DNA of 64,000 nt from Eulemur rufifrons (lineage: Eukaryota; Chordata; Mammalia; Primates; Lemuridae), in contig NC_090989.1 of NCBI RefSeq assembly GCF_041146395.1, positions 282,936,343 to 283,000,342 on the forward strand, given 5' to 3'. The position numbers and the translations under genes are program-made. Numbering within the stretch: the first letter of the stretch is position 1; each line of letters starts with the position of its first letter. The notes beneath the pieces are model-generated. The model did not search any database, was not told the DNA's origin, and was given only the letters and a program-made list of their open reading frames with translations. Positions 11,601 through 24,760 of this stretch are shown here, one piece after another.

Positions 11601-12714
11601 AAGGAGGCAATCTGGGGCTGGAGACTGGGACTCGATGAATCAGATTCACTGGGCTCCAAGTCGGAGTCAGGGCGAGCGTCACAAGAGGCATCACAGACCC
11701 AACATTTCCTAATAAAATACTATGTGTTTTCCTAACATATAAAAGAGAAAGAACGGGATATTTTATCACCCAGAAAAAAAATGCATCTTAAAAGATCAAG
11801 TCTGGGATACTGAAGAACACTAAAGCCAGTAAGTGAGAACAAGGAGTCTACTTTGATAAAGAGAAAAAAGTTGACATCAAACTGTACCAGTTACTTTGGT
11901 TTATACAAAAATATGAAAACCTTAGCCTGCCATGTAGCCTAGGTGCCTTCTCTATTAAACTCATCTGAAAGATGACTAGCAAGAATTTTTATTTCAAAGT
12001 TTAATCTCAAACAATACACACCACCTGCTGCCATTCCGTGTTCCATGTGCGTGATCGAAGCAGGATGGGTTATTCCTTAACTGGTCTGACTCTTCCACCT
12101 GGGCAAGGTGTTAACTGGGCTTTGTCTAGCCCTTTTCTGGGCACAGCCTAACAGTGATTATGTTCATACAATGTGGAAATATTCAGGAGTGATTTTTCTA
12201 AATAGCAATGTTGAATTCCACCCTTGCTAGCTAATGACATATGAGTGACATTTCTATACAAATGTGCAGATGCAGGAAGATCATTACTCCTAGGTCTGCA
12301 GGTCAGAAGCCACTGATCTCCAGGGTGTTAAAACAGAAGGGAATGTTCAAGAGGCTTTTTATTAGTTCCTAAATAGTTAACAACATTTGAAGATCAAATT
12401 CACGTCAAATGTCTGTGGTGTCTCTGAAGCCACTCCATGGAGGAGACACAGTTTGAGGACCACATTGTCCTGTCCCCAAATGAACCAGTCTCACCCCAGC
12501 TCCCAGGCTGGGATGGCGCCAAGACACTCCACCCAGAGATAACTCGCTTTGCAAATTGACATTTACTTCTCCAGTTCAGGGGCAGCGTGCCTGGGTGAAA
12601 GTGAGAGACACGGGGAACCCAACATCCAGGGTCCGTTCCCTTCAAGCACTTTAGACCAAGTCCATGCTGTAGACACACCTCTTCAGGGACCAGTTAGCCC
12701 TGGAGGGTGTCGGT

Positions 12715-12880
12715 TTATCGTGGCGGTGAAAAGCAGTGGCTTTGGAATCAGACAGCCTGTGCCATGGCCAGTGTGTGACTGTCAACCAGTCACCTCGACC
12801 CCTCTGGGCCTCCCTCTCCTCTGCAAAATGGGAGCAATAATCATAATCTAGCTCACAGGTGATGGGGTAATTCAATGAGG
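12715..12880 (+). repeat. MIR
   Basis: CAGTGGCTTTGGAATCAGAC, GTGACTGTCAACCAGTCACC and CTGCAAAATGGGAGCAATAA follow the plus-strand MIR order. Confidence 0.8.
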
Positions 12881-13219
12881 GCTATAAACAACAAACAACA
12901 AAGCAAGGGAGCACGCGGCAACAAAGAAATGACCCAAAGTTAACTAGTTTCATCAATATAATTATACTTTTGAGAAAGGTGAACTATGTCCTTTTTCTCT
13001 ACCTACTTTCAAGAAAGAATCCCACTTAAATTTGTAGAAAGAAAATGTATGAAAAGGCAATCTCTTGGAAAGAGGAGTAACTGAGGGGAAAGGACTTGGG
13101 GCGGGCACCTTTCGGTTGGAATGAGGGGACTAGTGAGCTGGCCGAGACTGCGGATGCACCTGAAGCAGGGTCATCCCGCTGCCGGTGCTCCAGCAGGCTG
13201 TCCTCCGGGAGGGGAGTGT

Positions 13220-13370
13220 GCTCCTCCTCTGGAAACCAGCTACTCCCTTATCTGCAAGACAGGAAATGATGATAGCGCCTGCACTTGCCAGTGCTTCGGA
13301 TTAAATGCAGTGAGGTACCTAAAGTGGCAGCACAATGTCTGGCAGACAGTAGGTGCTAAATAAATGGTCA
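13220..13370 (+). repeat. MIR
   Basis: TATCTGCAAGACAGGAAATG and CAGACAGTAGGTGCTAAATA are MIR 3' landmarks. Confidence 0.75.
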
Positions 13371-13433
13371 GCTCTTTGTTTTTTCAGCCTCCTGGTATAC
13401 ACCATGCTGATCATAGTTGACAACTAATTTATT

Positions 13434-13812
<379 letters not shown>

Positions 13813-14249
13813 TGACAATTAATTTATTAATAAAAAACAGACAAAACTCAGCCTAAGGACAGGAGAATGAGGCACTGCCGCCTTCTGCTGTGCCCTTCTG
13901 CGGCTGGTGTCCGCCCGCTCCCGGGAGGCCTCCCGCTTTGCTTGCTCATTGTCGGCCTCTAGCTGGGAAGAGTGACACAGTTGGTGGTGCTGAGTCCAGT
14001 CCCATTTCCAGCATCACCGTGCTTCTCCAGCACTCTCTCCTGCACCATGGTCCGCTTGTGTTTGCTCAAACCTCAGGCTTCATCCTCCACGTTGATGATC
14101 TCTTTCCTCCCCGACTGCAGTGAGAGGGACCAGATGATGCGTCACGTGCCCAGGGAGCGCTCGTTCCCATCCACGTTGTGTGCTGCTGCTGAGCATGCAG
14201 ACAGGTGGTCCACACACACCATGAACAAGCCCCACATCACACCAACCCG

Positions 14250-14270
14250 CCAGCCAGCCAGCCAGCCATG
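14250..14270 (+). repeat. short (CCAG)n run
   Basis: Four to five CCAG units. Confidence 0.75.
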
Positions 14271-15834
14271 GCTGCAACAGGAGGGTCCAGAAACACCCAC
14301 GAATCAGGGGGCGGTGAGCGTTTGCTCCCAGCACTCTGCCCTGCACTGCACCAAGCCCTCAGCATCCCCTGCCTCACTGTGCTGCACGCCGTGAGTTTTC
14401 TGAGTGGAGTTCAGACCTCCCCTTCTGATCCCCTACAATGCTAACTGCATTTGTATTAGAGGAACACACAGCCCAGGGCCTCAGCAGAGCCGTTGATCAA
14501 TAAAACCGCACTCCTTGGAGGAGGCAAGTGACATCCATAAACCCGTGAGTGTCAAAACAACTGCAAGAAAATCCTGTGTTCCTACTGTCAGTGGGATGAA
14601 AGCGGTGTAATTAATGCCAGCCCAATGACACCGCAAGGAGAAATAAAACAAACAGCTGGTGGTTCTGTGGACCAGCATCTAGCTCCTGCACTCCGTTAAC
14701 AATTCCACTATAAAATACTGACTCACGTTATGGGCAGGGAAGCATAAATCTGTGCCCCCAAAAAGGAGGGGAAAGACTCTAGAAACCCACCAAGTAAATT
14801 TGAAACTTTTGGTTCCACAGTCAGAAGTCCACTACGTTATCTCCCCTTTATTGTGAAATAACTGAGTCTCCGTGACATTAAATGAGACCTAAAAGGAGTT
14901 AATCTACGAGTGCTAAGTAGAATTTTGCACTCTGGGTACAGTAAAGGAGACACCCCCAGCCAATACAGTCACTTTTGGGGCTGGGGGCATGACCCTGCTT
15001 CCAGTACAGTCAGAGACCTTATTTATGCCTGACTCCAGGGAGCGGGACGTGGTCGGGATTCTGCAGAATGGTCAAAGTTTTGCATTTGATAATGGCGCTC
15101 TTTCTTCAGCTGCTAGGAGGGAGATTATGCAGAACCTGATGCATTTCTAGAAGGTCTGTTTTTCTGTTTGGTAACGTATGTATCCCTCCTTTGGGTCAGT
15201 GGGTGGGCTCCCTGTGCGCAGCCTCCTTACCTGTGGAGGGGGATGACTGCAGCTCTTGCCACCTCCCTGCCCCCTGCTGGCTCTGTTGTGAGCCCTACAC
15301 GACCTAGCATAGTCCTGGTGCACAGCACAGGCCCCAGAAGTTTTAGTTACTGGAAACCTCGTAGGACAGTCATGAGGATTCCGCGGGGAAAGGCGCCAGA
15401 CGCCGGGACGTGCTGGCTGACCACCATTTGTGTCTTTCCCGGCTCTTCGCTGCCTGCCTTTGGGCTCAGTGTGGCCTTCCTTTTTCTTCTCCCAAGATCA
15501 CAGGCCCGAAGAGTCTGGGGGCACAGTAACATCCTTTCAACACGCAAAGTAGAGGACTGTTCCCATCCCTTTATCTAACCACGAGTCCGGAGGATGGGCT
15601 CCGTCTTTCACCCTTTGCTTTCAGTGGGAGAGTCAGGAGGCCTTCTGGATGCGGCGCTGGGGGTAAGAGGAGATGTCTAGAATTTGTTAACCAGAACGCA
15701 GACGGGGGTAGCGTCCCTCCGCGGGCATCGTTCAGCAGCACCAGAGAGGATGCAGCAGGTCTAGTTTTTGTTAGTCACGGTGTGGCTTCAACTCAGGTGG
15801 GGGCTCTGAGCATTGTGGCTAAGGAAACAGCACT

Positions 15835-16150
15835 GTGTATTAGTTCCTATTGCTGCTTAACAACCTTAATGGCTTTAAACAACCACCTCGCTGTCTCACA
15901 GTCCCGTGGTCAGGAGGCTGAGCACAGCTCGGCTGGGTGCTCTGCTCGTGCTGCGAGGCTGCAGCCAAGGTGTCAGCTGGGCTGTGGTTTCACCTGGAGG
16001 CTGGGCTGAGGGAGAATCCTCTTCCCAGCTCACTTGGTTGTTGACAGAACCCATTTCCTGCTGGTGTATGACTGAGGGCTCGGCCTTTTGCTGGCTGGAG
16101 GCTGGAGGCTTCCAGCAGTCCCCGGAGACCACCCATGGTGGCTTCTCCAG
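15835..16150. repeat. interspersed-repeat-like block
   Basis: TGTATTAGTTCCTATTGCTG then CTTAACAACC, followed by TCTCACAGTCC and GGTGTCAGCTGGGCTG, recalls a common mammalian repeat whose family I cannot name with confidence. Confidence 0.4.
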
Positions 16151-17744
16151 CACAGCGCCTGCGTCATCGTGCCAGCAGGGAAGATCTCTCTCAGTCTGCT
16201 AAGACACATTCTTACCTAACGTGATGCAACCGCAGGAGAGACACCCCCCCACGTTTGCCATGTTCAACTGGACCTGCCCTGACTCGGCACGAGGGGATTA
16301 CACAAGGAGTGGATACCAGTACGTGGGAATTGCTGGGAGTTGCTTGGGGTCTGGCTGCTGTGTGCAAAGGCCCTGGGGCAGGGCAGGGGCAGGCTGCACT
16401 GGAGGAGGAGGAAGGTGGTGGGTGCCGAGGGGGTGGATGAGAGATGTCCAAGGGTGACGCTGAGCCACAGGCAGGCCCAGGACACATGGGGCTCCAAGAA
16501 GAATGGGAAGCAAGGGAGGGCCACATTCTCTTTGAATAAAATAATCTTCTCTATGAATAAAATAATCTTCAGAAGGACGTACTTCCAAGAAAGTGTTAAC
16601 ATCAGTTGCCTCCAGGGAAGCTACCAGGTGGCTAGGGAACAGGAGTGGGGGGGGGGGCATCAGTGCCTTCTGAATTTTGAACCATATGAATGAATGTATT
16701 GCAGTTAAGAAAGAAATTCATTCATTTTTTAAGAAAGCGATCCCTCCGGCGGCAATATGAAGGAAGGAGTGGGAAGAAACCAGGGTAGCTGCAGGGAGAT
16801 GGATTAGGCGCCACATAAAGGAGGGGATTCTTAGGAATTCAAATAAAATGGAGCACAAACAGTGACTATGGTCAAAGCAAAGTTTAGAATCTCTAGTTTT
16901 GAGATTCCCCCCAAATTTCTAGAACTCACTGCTGTATTTTTTGGCTTTCCTTTGCCATAGAGATGTGGTCTGAGAGTCTGGGCACATTCTGACCGCAAGA
17001 CCTTGACTGTCCCTAAAGAATGGATAATGGGTCTCCCACAGTCAGAGCCGCCTCCTTTTGACAGCTCCGATACAAAGCGCTAATTTCTCCTTCGCTAATG
17101 CATTTGATGGTCACCTCAAAAAAAATTCTTCAAAGAGATTGCATTAGACAAAAGAAAGAAAGAAAAAAACCTCCCCCTACCCCCAGCATTAACTACAGAA
17201 TCCTGATGGGCTATGATTGCATTATTTTTCCCTGAACACTATTCCCTGCATTCTTTTTGTGCTCTAAATTACCAATTCTAGTCCCTGTGTAGCTAAATAA
17301 TAATAATTACCATATAAATGAATATGCATATGTGTCATTTTTCTCCCTAAAAGCAAGAAAGCCTGTTTATTTTGGATGAGGGTTTGTTTTGTTTTTGAAC
17401 AACCAAAGCACATAATTAGAAGCCTAACCTCTTACTCTTGAAATCCTGTCTCCACCGGGAAGAGATGAAAAGGTACTGGATGCCCCTTGAAGGTTAGAAG
17501 AAATTTTAAAATAAATTGAAAGAGATATTTCTTTACTTTGCAGGTAACAATGGCTTGGATGTGATCAAGAGCATAGACTGTAGGGCCAGAAGGGGTTTCC
17601 GTGCTCAAGCCCAACCCTGTGGTCTTACAGGTGGGGAAACTAAGGCCTATGGGAGTGAAGCTCTCACCAGAGTAACACTGCCCATGCCTCCAAGGAGCAG
17701 CCTTTGAAACAAGAACAGAGGGGCTGACCGCACACTGTCGTGCT

Positions 17745-17870
17745 TGCCTCTTGGCTCTGGCTCATCTGCAAGTCTTCACTTCCGCGTCTGTGCAGTAGGG
17801 GTAGTGACAGTGCCGCCTCCACGGGGCTGTCGTAAAGATCCTGTCAGGTACCAGACACAACACACGGCCC
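17745..17870 (+). repeat. MIR fragment
   Basis: Ends of the form TCTGTGCAGTAGGGGTAGTG and GGGCTGTCGTAAAGATC. Confidence 0.55.
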
Positions 17871-19394
17871 TGGCTGCACGAGCCACCCTCCCAATCAATG
17901 GTAGCCACCAAGAATATAACAATTGCAGCCTCTTTGCATAGTGCCAGGTGCACCTGCAACGTGATGTAACAGATACCATGCCAGGCCAGGCGTCCAGACA
18001 AGAACTGCCACCATCATCAAAATAATCATAATGATAACAAGATTATAAATATTGATATAATCAATATATTAATTATAATACCATGTAAGCATAGATAGCA
18101 TAATATAACTAATGATGTCAATGACAGTATAATTGCTAATGCAAACAGTTCGATGATGGTGGTAGCTGTTGGTGAGGACTGGGGGTGCTTGGTCTTGCAC
18201 ACTGGGCGCTGCAGGCGCACTATGCAAAAATGTTGTGCAGACCAAGCTTTTCAACAAGGCCAAGAAGCGTTTATAGAAGTTAAATGCACGTTTGAGAGAC
18301 TATTCTAGATCACTGAGGGTACCTTTGGGAAATCTATCTGAAATTACAGAGAAAACCACCATGTTTTCCCTAGAAACTATCACTCAATGACATACAAAGA
18401 TTAAAAAGACAAAAAATCACAGAAGCAAATTTGTCCAGGCACCTGGATCCTATGTCTAAACCATGTGACATTTCTTAGGTCTCAGAATGGGGGAAGAAGG
18501 GCAGCCTGGGTTTAAGGGGGTGTGTGCAGCCGGCAGGACACACACGTGACCATTCAACACCACCCAAGCCTCTCCGTGTCTGGACTCCAGGTGGAACGCT
18601 TACACGCCAGAAACACTTAAGTTGGGATGTAGTAATTTGTAACAATATCTTACACAAAATGGTGCCATTTCCTATGTTCTGAGGTTGGAAAGGATGCTGA
18701 CTTAGAGGGTTGCTTGGTGGTCCCCAGACACCTCAGCTTCCGTGCCACTTGGTTCAGGGTCACCAATGATGTGACAGCGAGTTTCTCCCTTCCCTCCTGC
18801 CTTCCCTCCCTACCTCTATCCGCTCTTGGCCCCCTGTGACGGCTGTGAGGCGTGCACTGGTGAGAGGGGCCCGCAGCAGCAGCTCCACGGCCAGGCCCCT
18901 TCCCGCTGAGCTCTTCCAAGCCCGTCCGCAGCTGGCATCGGGACTGCACGCCTGGCTTATTTATTTGGTTTATCGTCTGTCTCCCCACGACTGGAATTTG
19001 TGTTCCTCAAGAGCAAGGCATTTACCTCTTTTGTTCAGTGCTTTGGCCCCCATGCTTATAAAAGTAAAGATTTCTTGCGTAAGAGAATAAATGAATGGAC
19101 AAATGAGTACTTTTAGGAAACGCTGGCCGGGGAGGCAGATAGGCCAACAATTCCTGGCAAGGCATTTGGTAATGACAGTAGTGGAGGGACACATGTTGGC
19201 GCATGTGGACATGTGGGGGCCTGTGATTGGCACAAAGTGTGGCCATAGACAGGCTTTGCACAACCTTGGAGCTCTTCACCGGGGCTGCCCAGCATGGCCT
19301 GACAGCCCTCGAGTCAAAGTGCCAGCTCTGTGCACCACGAGCCTGGGTCAACCCTGGCCAACCCCGCCGCTGCCCACCGTGTAGCCGTAGGCAC

Positions 19395-19470
19395 ACCTCA
19401 GGCCCTACATCTATAAAATGGGCACAACAGTTACACTGACCATGTAGGGTCGTGTGAGGGGCTGCAGCAG
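19395..19470 (+). repeat. MIR fragment
   Basis: CATCTATAAAATGGGCACAA followed by GGTCGTGTGAGGGG. Confidence 0.55.
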
Positions 19471-20364
19471 TGGGCACGGTGCTGGGGTGAGGCTCAGATG
19501 CGTGTTCAGTTCAGGTCTCCAGCTTTTCTCGGAAGAGGTGGGGGTCTGAGCAGAGGAGCTGGGCCCGCCGGCCCTCCTGCCTGCCTGGACCCCAGAGCCC
19601 GCCGCCTTCCAGTGGTCAGCCGGGCTCCGGCTCCAGCCTCTGCTGCACCAAGGCAGCCAGTCAAACACTCTTGACCGTGAGGAAGGGCCTGGGAGAAGAA
19701 CATCCAGATGCAGAAATTCCTGCTCAAGTTCCTAGATCACAGGTGGTTTGGGGTCATAGCATCTTAAAAGTAAATTTTAAAACGGGAATTTACAACCTGG
19801 TGGGGGAAGTCCTGTTGTCTTTGCTAAGACTGAGATGAACCCTGGAGCCACCTCTGTTGGGACTTTTGTTTGGAAGGGGTGGCGATTGTGGCTCACAGGA
19901 AGCCCACATTTTCTAGGACGGGTGCTATTCCTGGGGGTGGGAACTGCAGACTTACTCCCTTCCCAGGCTTGCAAAGCCTAAAACATTGACTATCTGGCCT
20001 TTACAGCAAACGTGTGTGCACCCCTGATTTAGAACAGCCTCTGAGCTCTGGGTACTTGCCTACACCTGGGCCGAGGGCCACCAGCTCACCGTGAACATCT
20101 GGGGTCAGAGGGAACACACTGTTCAGATCCAGTTTGAATCCCAGACTGCAGCTTGTGACTGTCTCCTAATTTAGATCCCACGGCTGAGGAACACATGGAG
20201 CAAGCACACCAGAAGGATTCCCAGGTATCTTTTGAGATTTGGGGCCTCCCAAACCAATTTTTGAGAGAGAGACAAAGAAAGAGAGCAATAGACTGTCTCT
20301 ATGTCCACGCATGTGTACCCATGTATGTTTTTTTCTTTTTTAAAAAAAGCACACAAGTTCCGGT

Positions 20365-21462
20365 TCTGGGCAAGACGGAGTAAGCACACCTTGTTGCCCC
20401 CGCTGAAAGCAGCTGTAAAACATGCAGAGAACACATGTGGCAGCTATTTGAGGCCTCAAAAATTATCCAGTAGTAGGATAAGAAAACCAGAATTCTAAAT
20501 ACCACCAAACCAGTATCTCCTGGCCTAGTCTTATGGCAACCTGAAACCCGAAAGTGGGCACCAAATGGGGACAGAGAGGGCCAGGAGGAAGAATGGAAAA
20601 GGTACTCCAGACACTAAGAGAGAGTGGGAGAAATCTCTGTGGTTTTTTTTCCTCTTCTCTATTCTGCAGCGGCAGTGGCACAGCTGTGACAAACGGGGCC
20701 TGCAGGTGCCCGAAACTTGGAGGGAGGGGACACTTCCTCTTCTGTCCCAAGAGATGGAGAAAAGCTCTGTTAACTTTTCCTCTCTCTGTCCTCCCACCCC
20801 TTGGCCCTGATCAGCGGTGCAGTCCCAGGAAGCAAGTGGCAAAGCAGGAGAAATAAAGCCCCAGCTTTCTGCTCAAAAGACCAGGAAGAGGAGCACCAGG
20901 CAAGCGGAAGTTTCCAGGGCGATGGCGGAGAGGGGCACTCAGGAAAGCAACCAAATACAGTTGTTTACGGATTCGCAGGCTCACCCTCAAGCCGTGTGTG
21001 TGTGTGTGTGTGTGTGTGGCCCTGAACGCTTTCCAAAGACACTGAGAAATGACCTGCGGCAGAGGTCACTGCCCAGGGCCGCCTGAGTGGTGCACAGGTG
21101 GCACAGAGCTGCACAGCATTGCACGGTCACGGCTCAGTCCCCGAGTGGCACCGCAAAGGTGCTGGAAACAGGCCTAACGGTAAAACCACAACCTGCAGAG
21201 GCCGGGTGGGAATTTGTAGCCTGAACTCAACTGAATAGGTCACTTGCTAAGACAAAAATATCAACATTCGTCACAGGATTTAGATAAGACCCAGAGTTTC
21301 ATGACAGCATTAAAAATATCCAGGATACATAATTACTCAACACAGGGAGAACCAGGGAAACCTCTACTCCCATGGGAACAGATAATGGACATCACCACCA
21401 GTATGACTCAGAGGTTGGAATTATCAGACAAAGACTCTATAGCAGCTATTATTAAAAAGCTC
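20365..21462 (+). mobile_element. LINE-1 fragment, 5' part (left of Alu)
   Basis: Begins near the GGGCAAGACGGAGTAAGCAC type 5' start of LINE-1. Further on, GGTTGGAATTATCAGACAAAG near 21413 is like old L1 5' sequences. There is no intact reading frame. The element resumes after the Alu. The subfamily is not determined. Confidence 0.72.
20994..21018 (+). repeat. (GT)n microsatellite
   Basis: About twelve GT units in a row. Confidence 0.95.
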
Positions 21463-22700
<1,238 letters not shown>

Positions 22701-22929
22701 TGATGGGCTGTTAAGCGTGCACACAAGCAATGCACGGGACAGCTGCAACGCAGAGAGTAAACGGGCTTCCCGTGCGCTCTGCTTGCAGTGCTCAGATGCT
22801 GGCTGAGGAAAGGTGAGTATATACACTGCAGTTAGTAGGGCATGCACTAAAAGCAAATTATACAGATATAGTAAAAAAAAAAACTATGAATGATAAGACA
22901 AACTGCAGACTGGAAGAAAATGTTTACAG

Positions 22930-23085
22930 CTCACACAGCTGACCCTAGTCTCCTCATCCATAAAAGGGGGAGTAAGAGTGCCCGCCCAGTAGGGTTCCTG
23001 TGAGGACCCAACGAGCCCGTGTGTAAAGCCTCCTCCTGGCAGCACCCGTCAGTGCCCAGTAGATGGTGGCTATGCTTGTTATCTT
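22930..23085 (+). repeat. MIR
   Basis: TCCTCATCCATAAAAGGGGG, GGGTTCCTGTGAGGACCCAA and CAGTGCCCAGTAGATGGTGG. Confidence 0.72.
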
Positions 23086-23708
23086 TGGCCCCTGTGAGCA
23101 CCCCCTGCCCTCTCCACCCTCCTCTGCACCCCAGGAGGCTGACCTCACCTGACCGCTTCCTTTGGACTCCTGCCCTGTGGCTTCACGGATCTGGCCAAAG
23201 CGGCATGGCACCCGCGGGAGATGGAAGGACAGGCGGCAGGAGTTGGGGAGCCCCCATTCTCGCCCTGCTCCTGCACGGTTTGGCAGTGGTTTGTTTTGCC
23301 ACCTGCCTGTGGCAGCCTGTCCCCTGGGGCTCCCACAGCTCTAAGTCACCCTCTCCCTGCCCCTCCAGGTCCAGGGGCATAACAGCTCCCTGCCACTGCC
23401 AGTCCCCGGCCACTTAACCATCGCTGGTCAGTGGCCTTAACTCTCCCACACTTTGCAATCGTCCTCTCATTAAATGCTCTCCTGTGACCCCTACAAGGGC
23501 AAGCCCTGACGGATCCTCCCCATTCCACGCTGTTCCTTTTCCTCCCAACAAAGGTGAAGTCCACGTCCGCAGACTGACCTTGGCCAAGCTTCTGTGTGTC
23601 TGCTCGGCCGTCCGCGTGTGCCTCTGTCTTCTCTCCCCTGAGAGATGAACCGCCCCTCACCCTCCCCTCTAATTCTGGTACCAAGGCCCCAGCTCGCTGG
23701 CGTCTTAC

Positions 23709-23777
23709 CCGCCTGATGCAGTCTTCTTGGGCCAGGCGTTCCTTGATCAGCCGGACAAGCAGCGTGCTGGGAACTGT
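23709..23777 (-). CDS. AK8: AK8 coding exon 5
   Basis: This exon has 23 codons in phase 0: TVPSTLLVRLIKERLAQED then CIRR (residues 112-134). The acceptor is CTCAG and the donor is GTAAGA. The VP..LLV.LI.ERL pattern is the adenylate-kinase signature of the NMP-binding domain that leads into the GWILDG strand in the next exon. The surrounding long open frame on this strand is not coding outside these 69 nt. Confidence 0.95.
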
Positions 23778-24569
23778 CTGAGGGAAAGACCACACGGAAT
23801 GAGGGTCCAAACCTGCATCCTGGAGCTTAAAAGGACACGCACTGGCAGGTGTCCCTGACTGACCACCCTGCTCTGTGAAGCCTGGGCCTGCCACCTGCCT
23901 CACCCTGCCTCCAGCCTCCGCTGCCGCACCTGAAGCCTTGATCTTTCTCCCCCAGCCAGCACCTCTTTGATGGTCTCCCCCATCACGTGTCCTCCTCTTC
24001 TCCTGTGCTCCGGCCAGAATGTCCTCCTCCCCGCAGTGACCCCAGAGTGCCCACAGAAGCTCAGCCCCAAGCGCCGCTGCCTGCAGGACACCCTCCCAGC
24101 CCGGGTTGGGTGCTGCTTCCCATGCCCCATAATCCTGGATGGCAAACTCTGTTCTCACACTAACTACGTGGCCTCGCAACCCAATGACCTGCCCAGGTGT
24201 CTGTGTTCCCAGCAAGTTGCAAAGTCCCTTAAGGAAAGGGACTGTGTCTTATTGTCTCTGCACCCCAGAGAGTGTGTGGGGAGGAGCCAGCCCAAGAGCC
24301 CAGGAGAGGTGAATGTGTATGTCTTCTCCCTGCTCCACGGTCCGGGACCTCACACTGGCAATCGAAATGGCCACGGTCGGAGTGTTTACACCACAGAAAT
24401 GGGCAAATGCTGCAAAAATGCTGTTTCCCTGGAAAGCTGGTTGTTACATTTCGACCAGCAGACCACAGCCCCAGCCCCAAAGTAGTGTCAAGGACATAGG
24501 AAGCGCTGCTGACTGATAAACTAATGAAGCTTCAAATTCCTTAATTCATTCAATGAGGAATACTAAGGC

Positions 24570-24760
24570 TGGCTGGCATTTGCTGAGCACGTACTACGTG
24601 CCAGGCACTGGGCCAAGCACTACATTATTCAGTTTTTATAACGACTCTGGATGATCTGCACTATTTTTATCCCTTTTCTGTAGATGAGGAAGCTGAGCCT
24701 CAGAGAGGTTAGGCCACTTCCCCAGGGTTACACAGCCAGGGAAGAGAGAGGCAGGACTCG
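24570..24760 (-). repeat. MIR, well preserved
   Basis: TGCTGAGCACGTACTACGTG then CCAGGCACTG, TGAGGAAGCTGAGCCTCAGA and GGTTACACAGCCAGG are in inverted MIR order. Confidence 0.8.

Noticed and set aside
15835..16150. Possible LTR or endogenous retroviral remnant
   Set aside because: The block looks like a common repeat but I could not place it in an LTR family, and no gag/pol/env-like frame is present.
20817..21086. Open frame ending in a Val-Cys repeat
   Set aside because: It runs through LINE-1 debris into a (GT)n microsatellite.
23346..24215. 289-codon minus-strand open frame
   Set aside because: Only 69 nt of it (23709-23777) are AK8 exon 5 with proper splice sites. The rest is intron that happens to be open.
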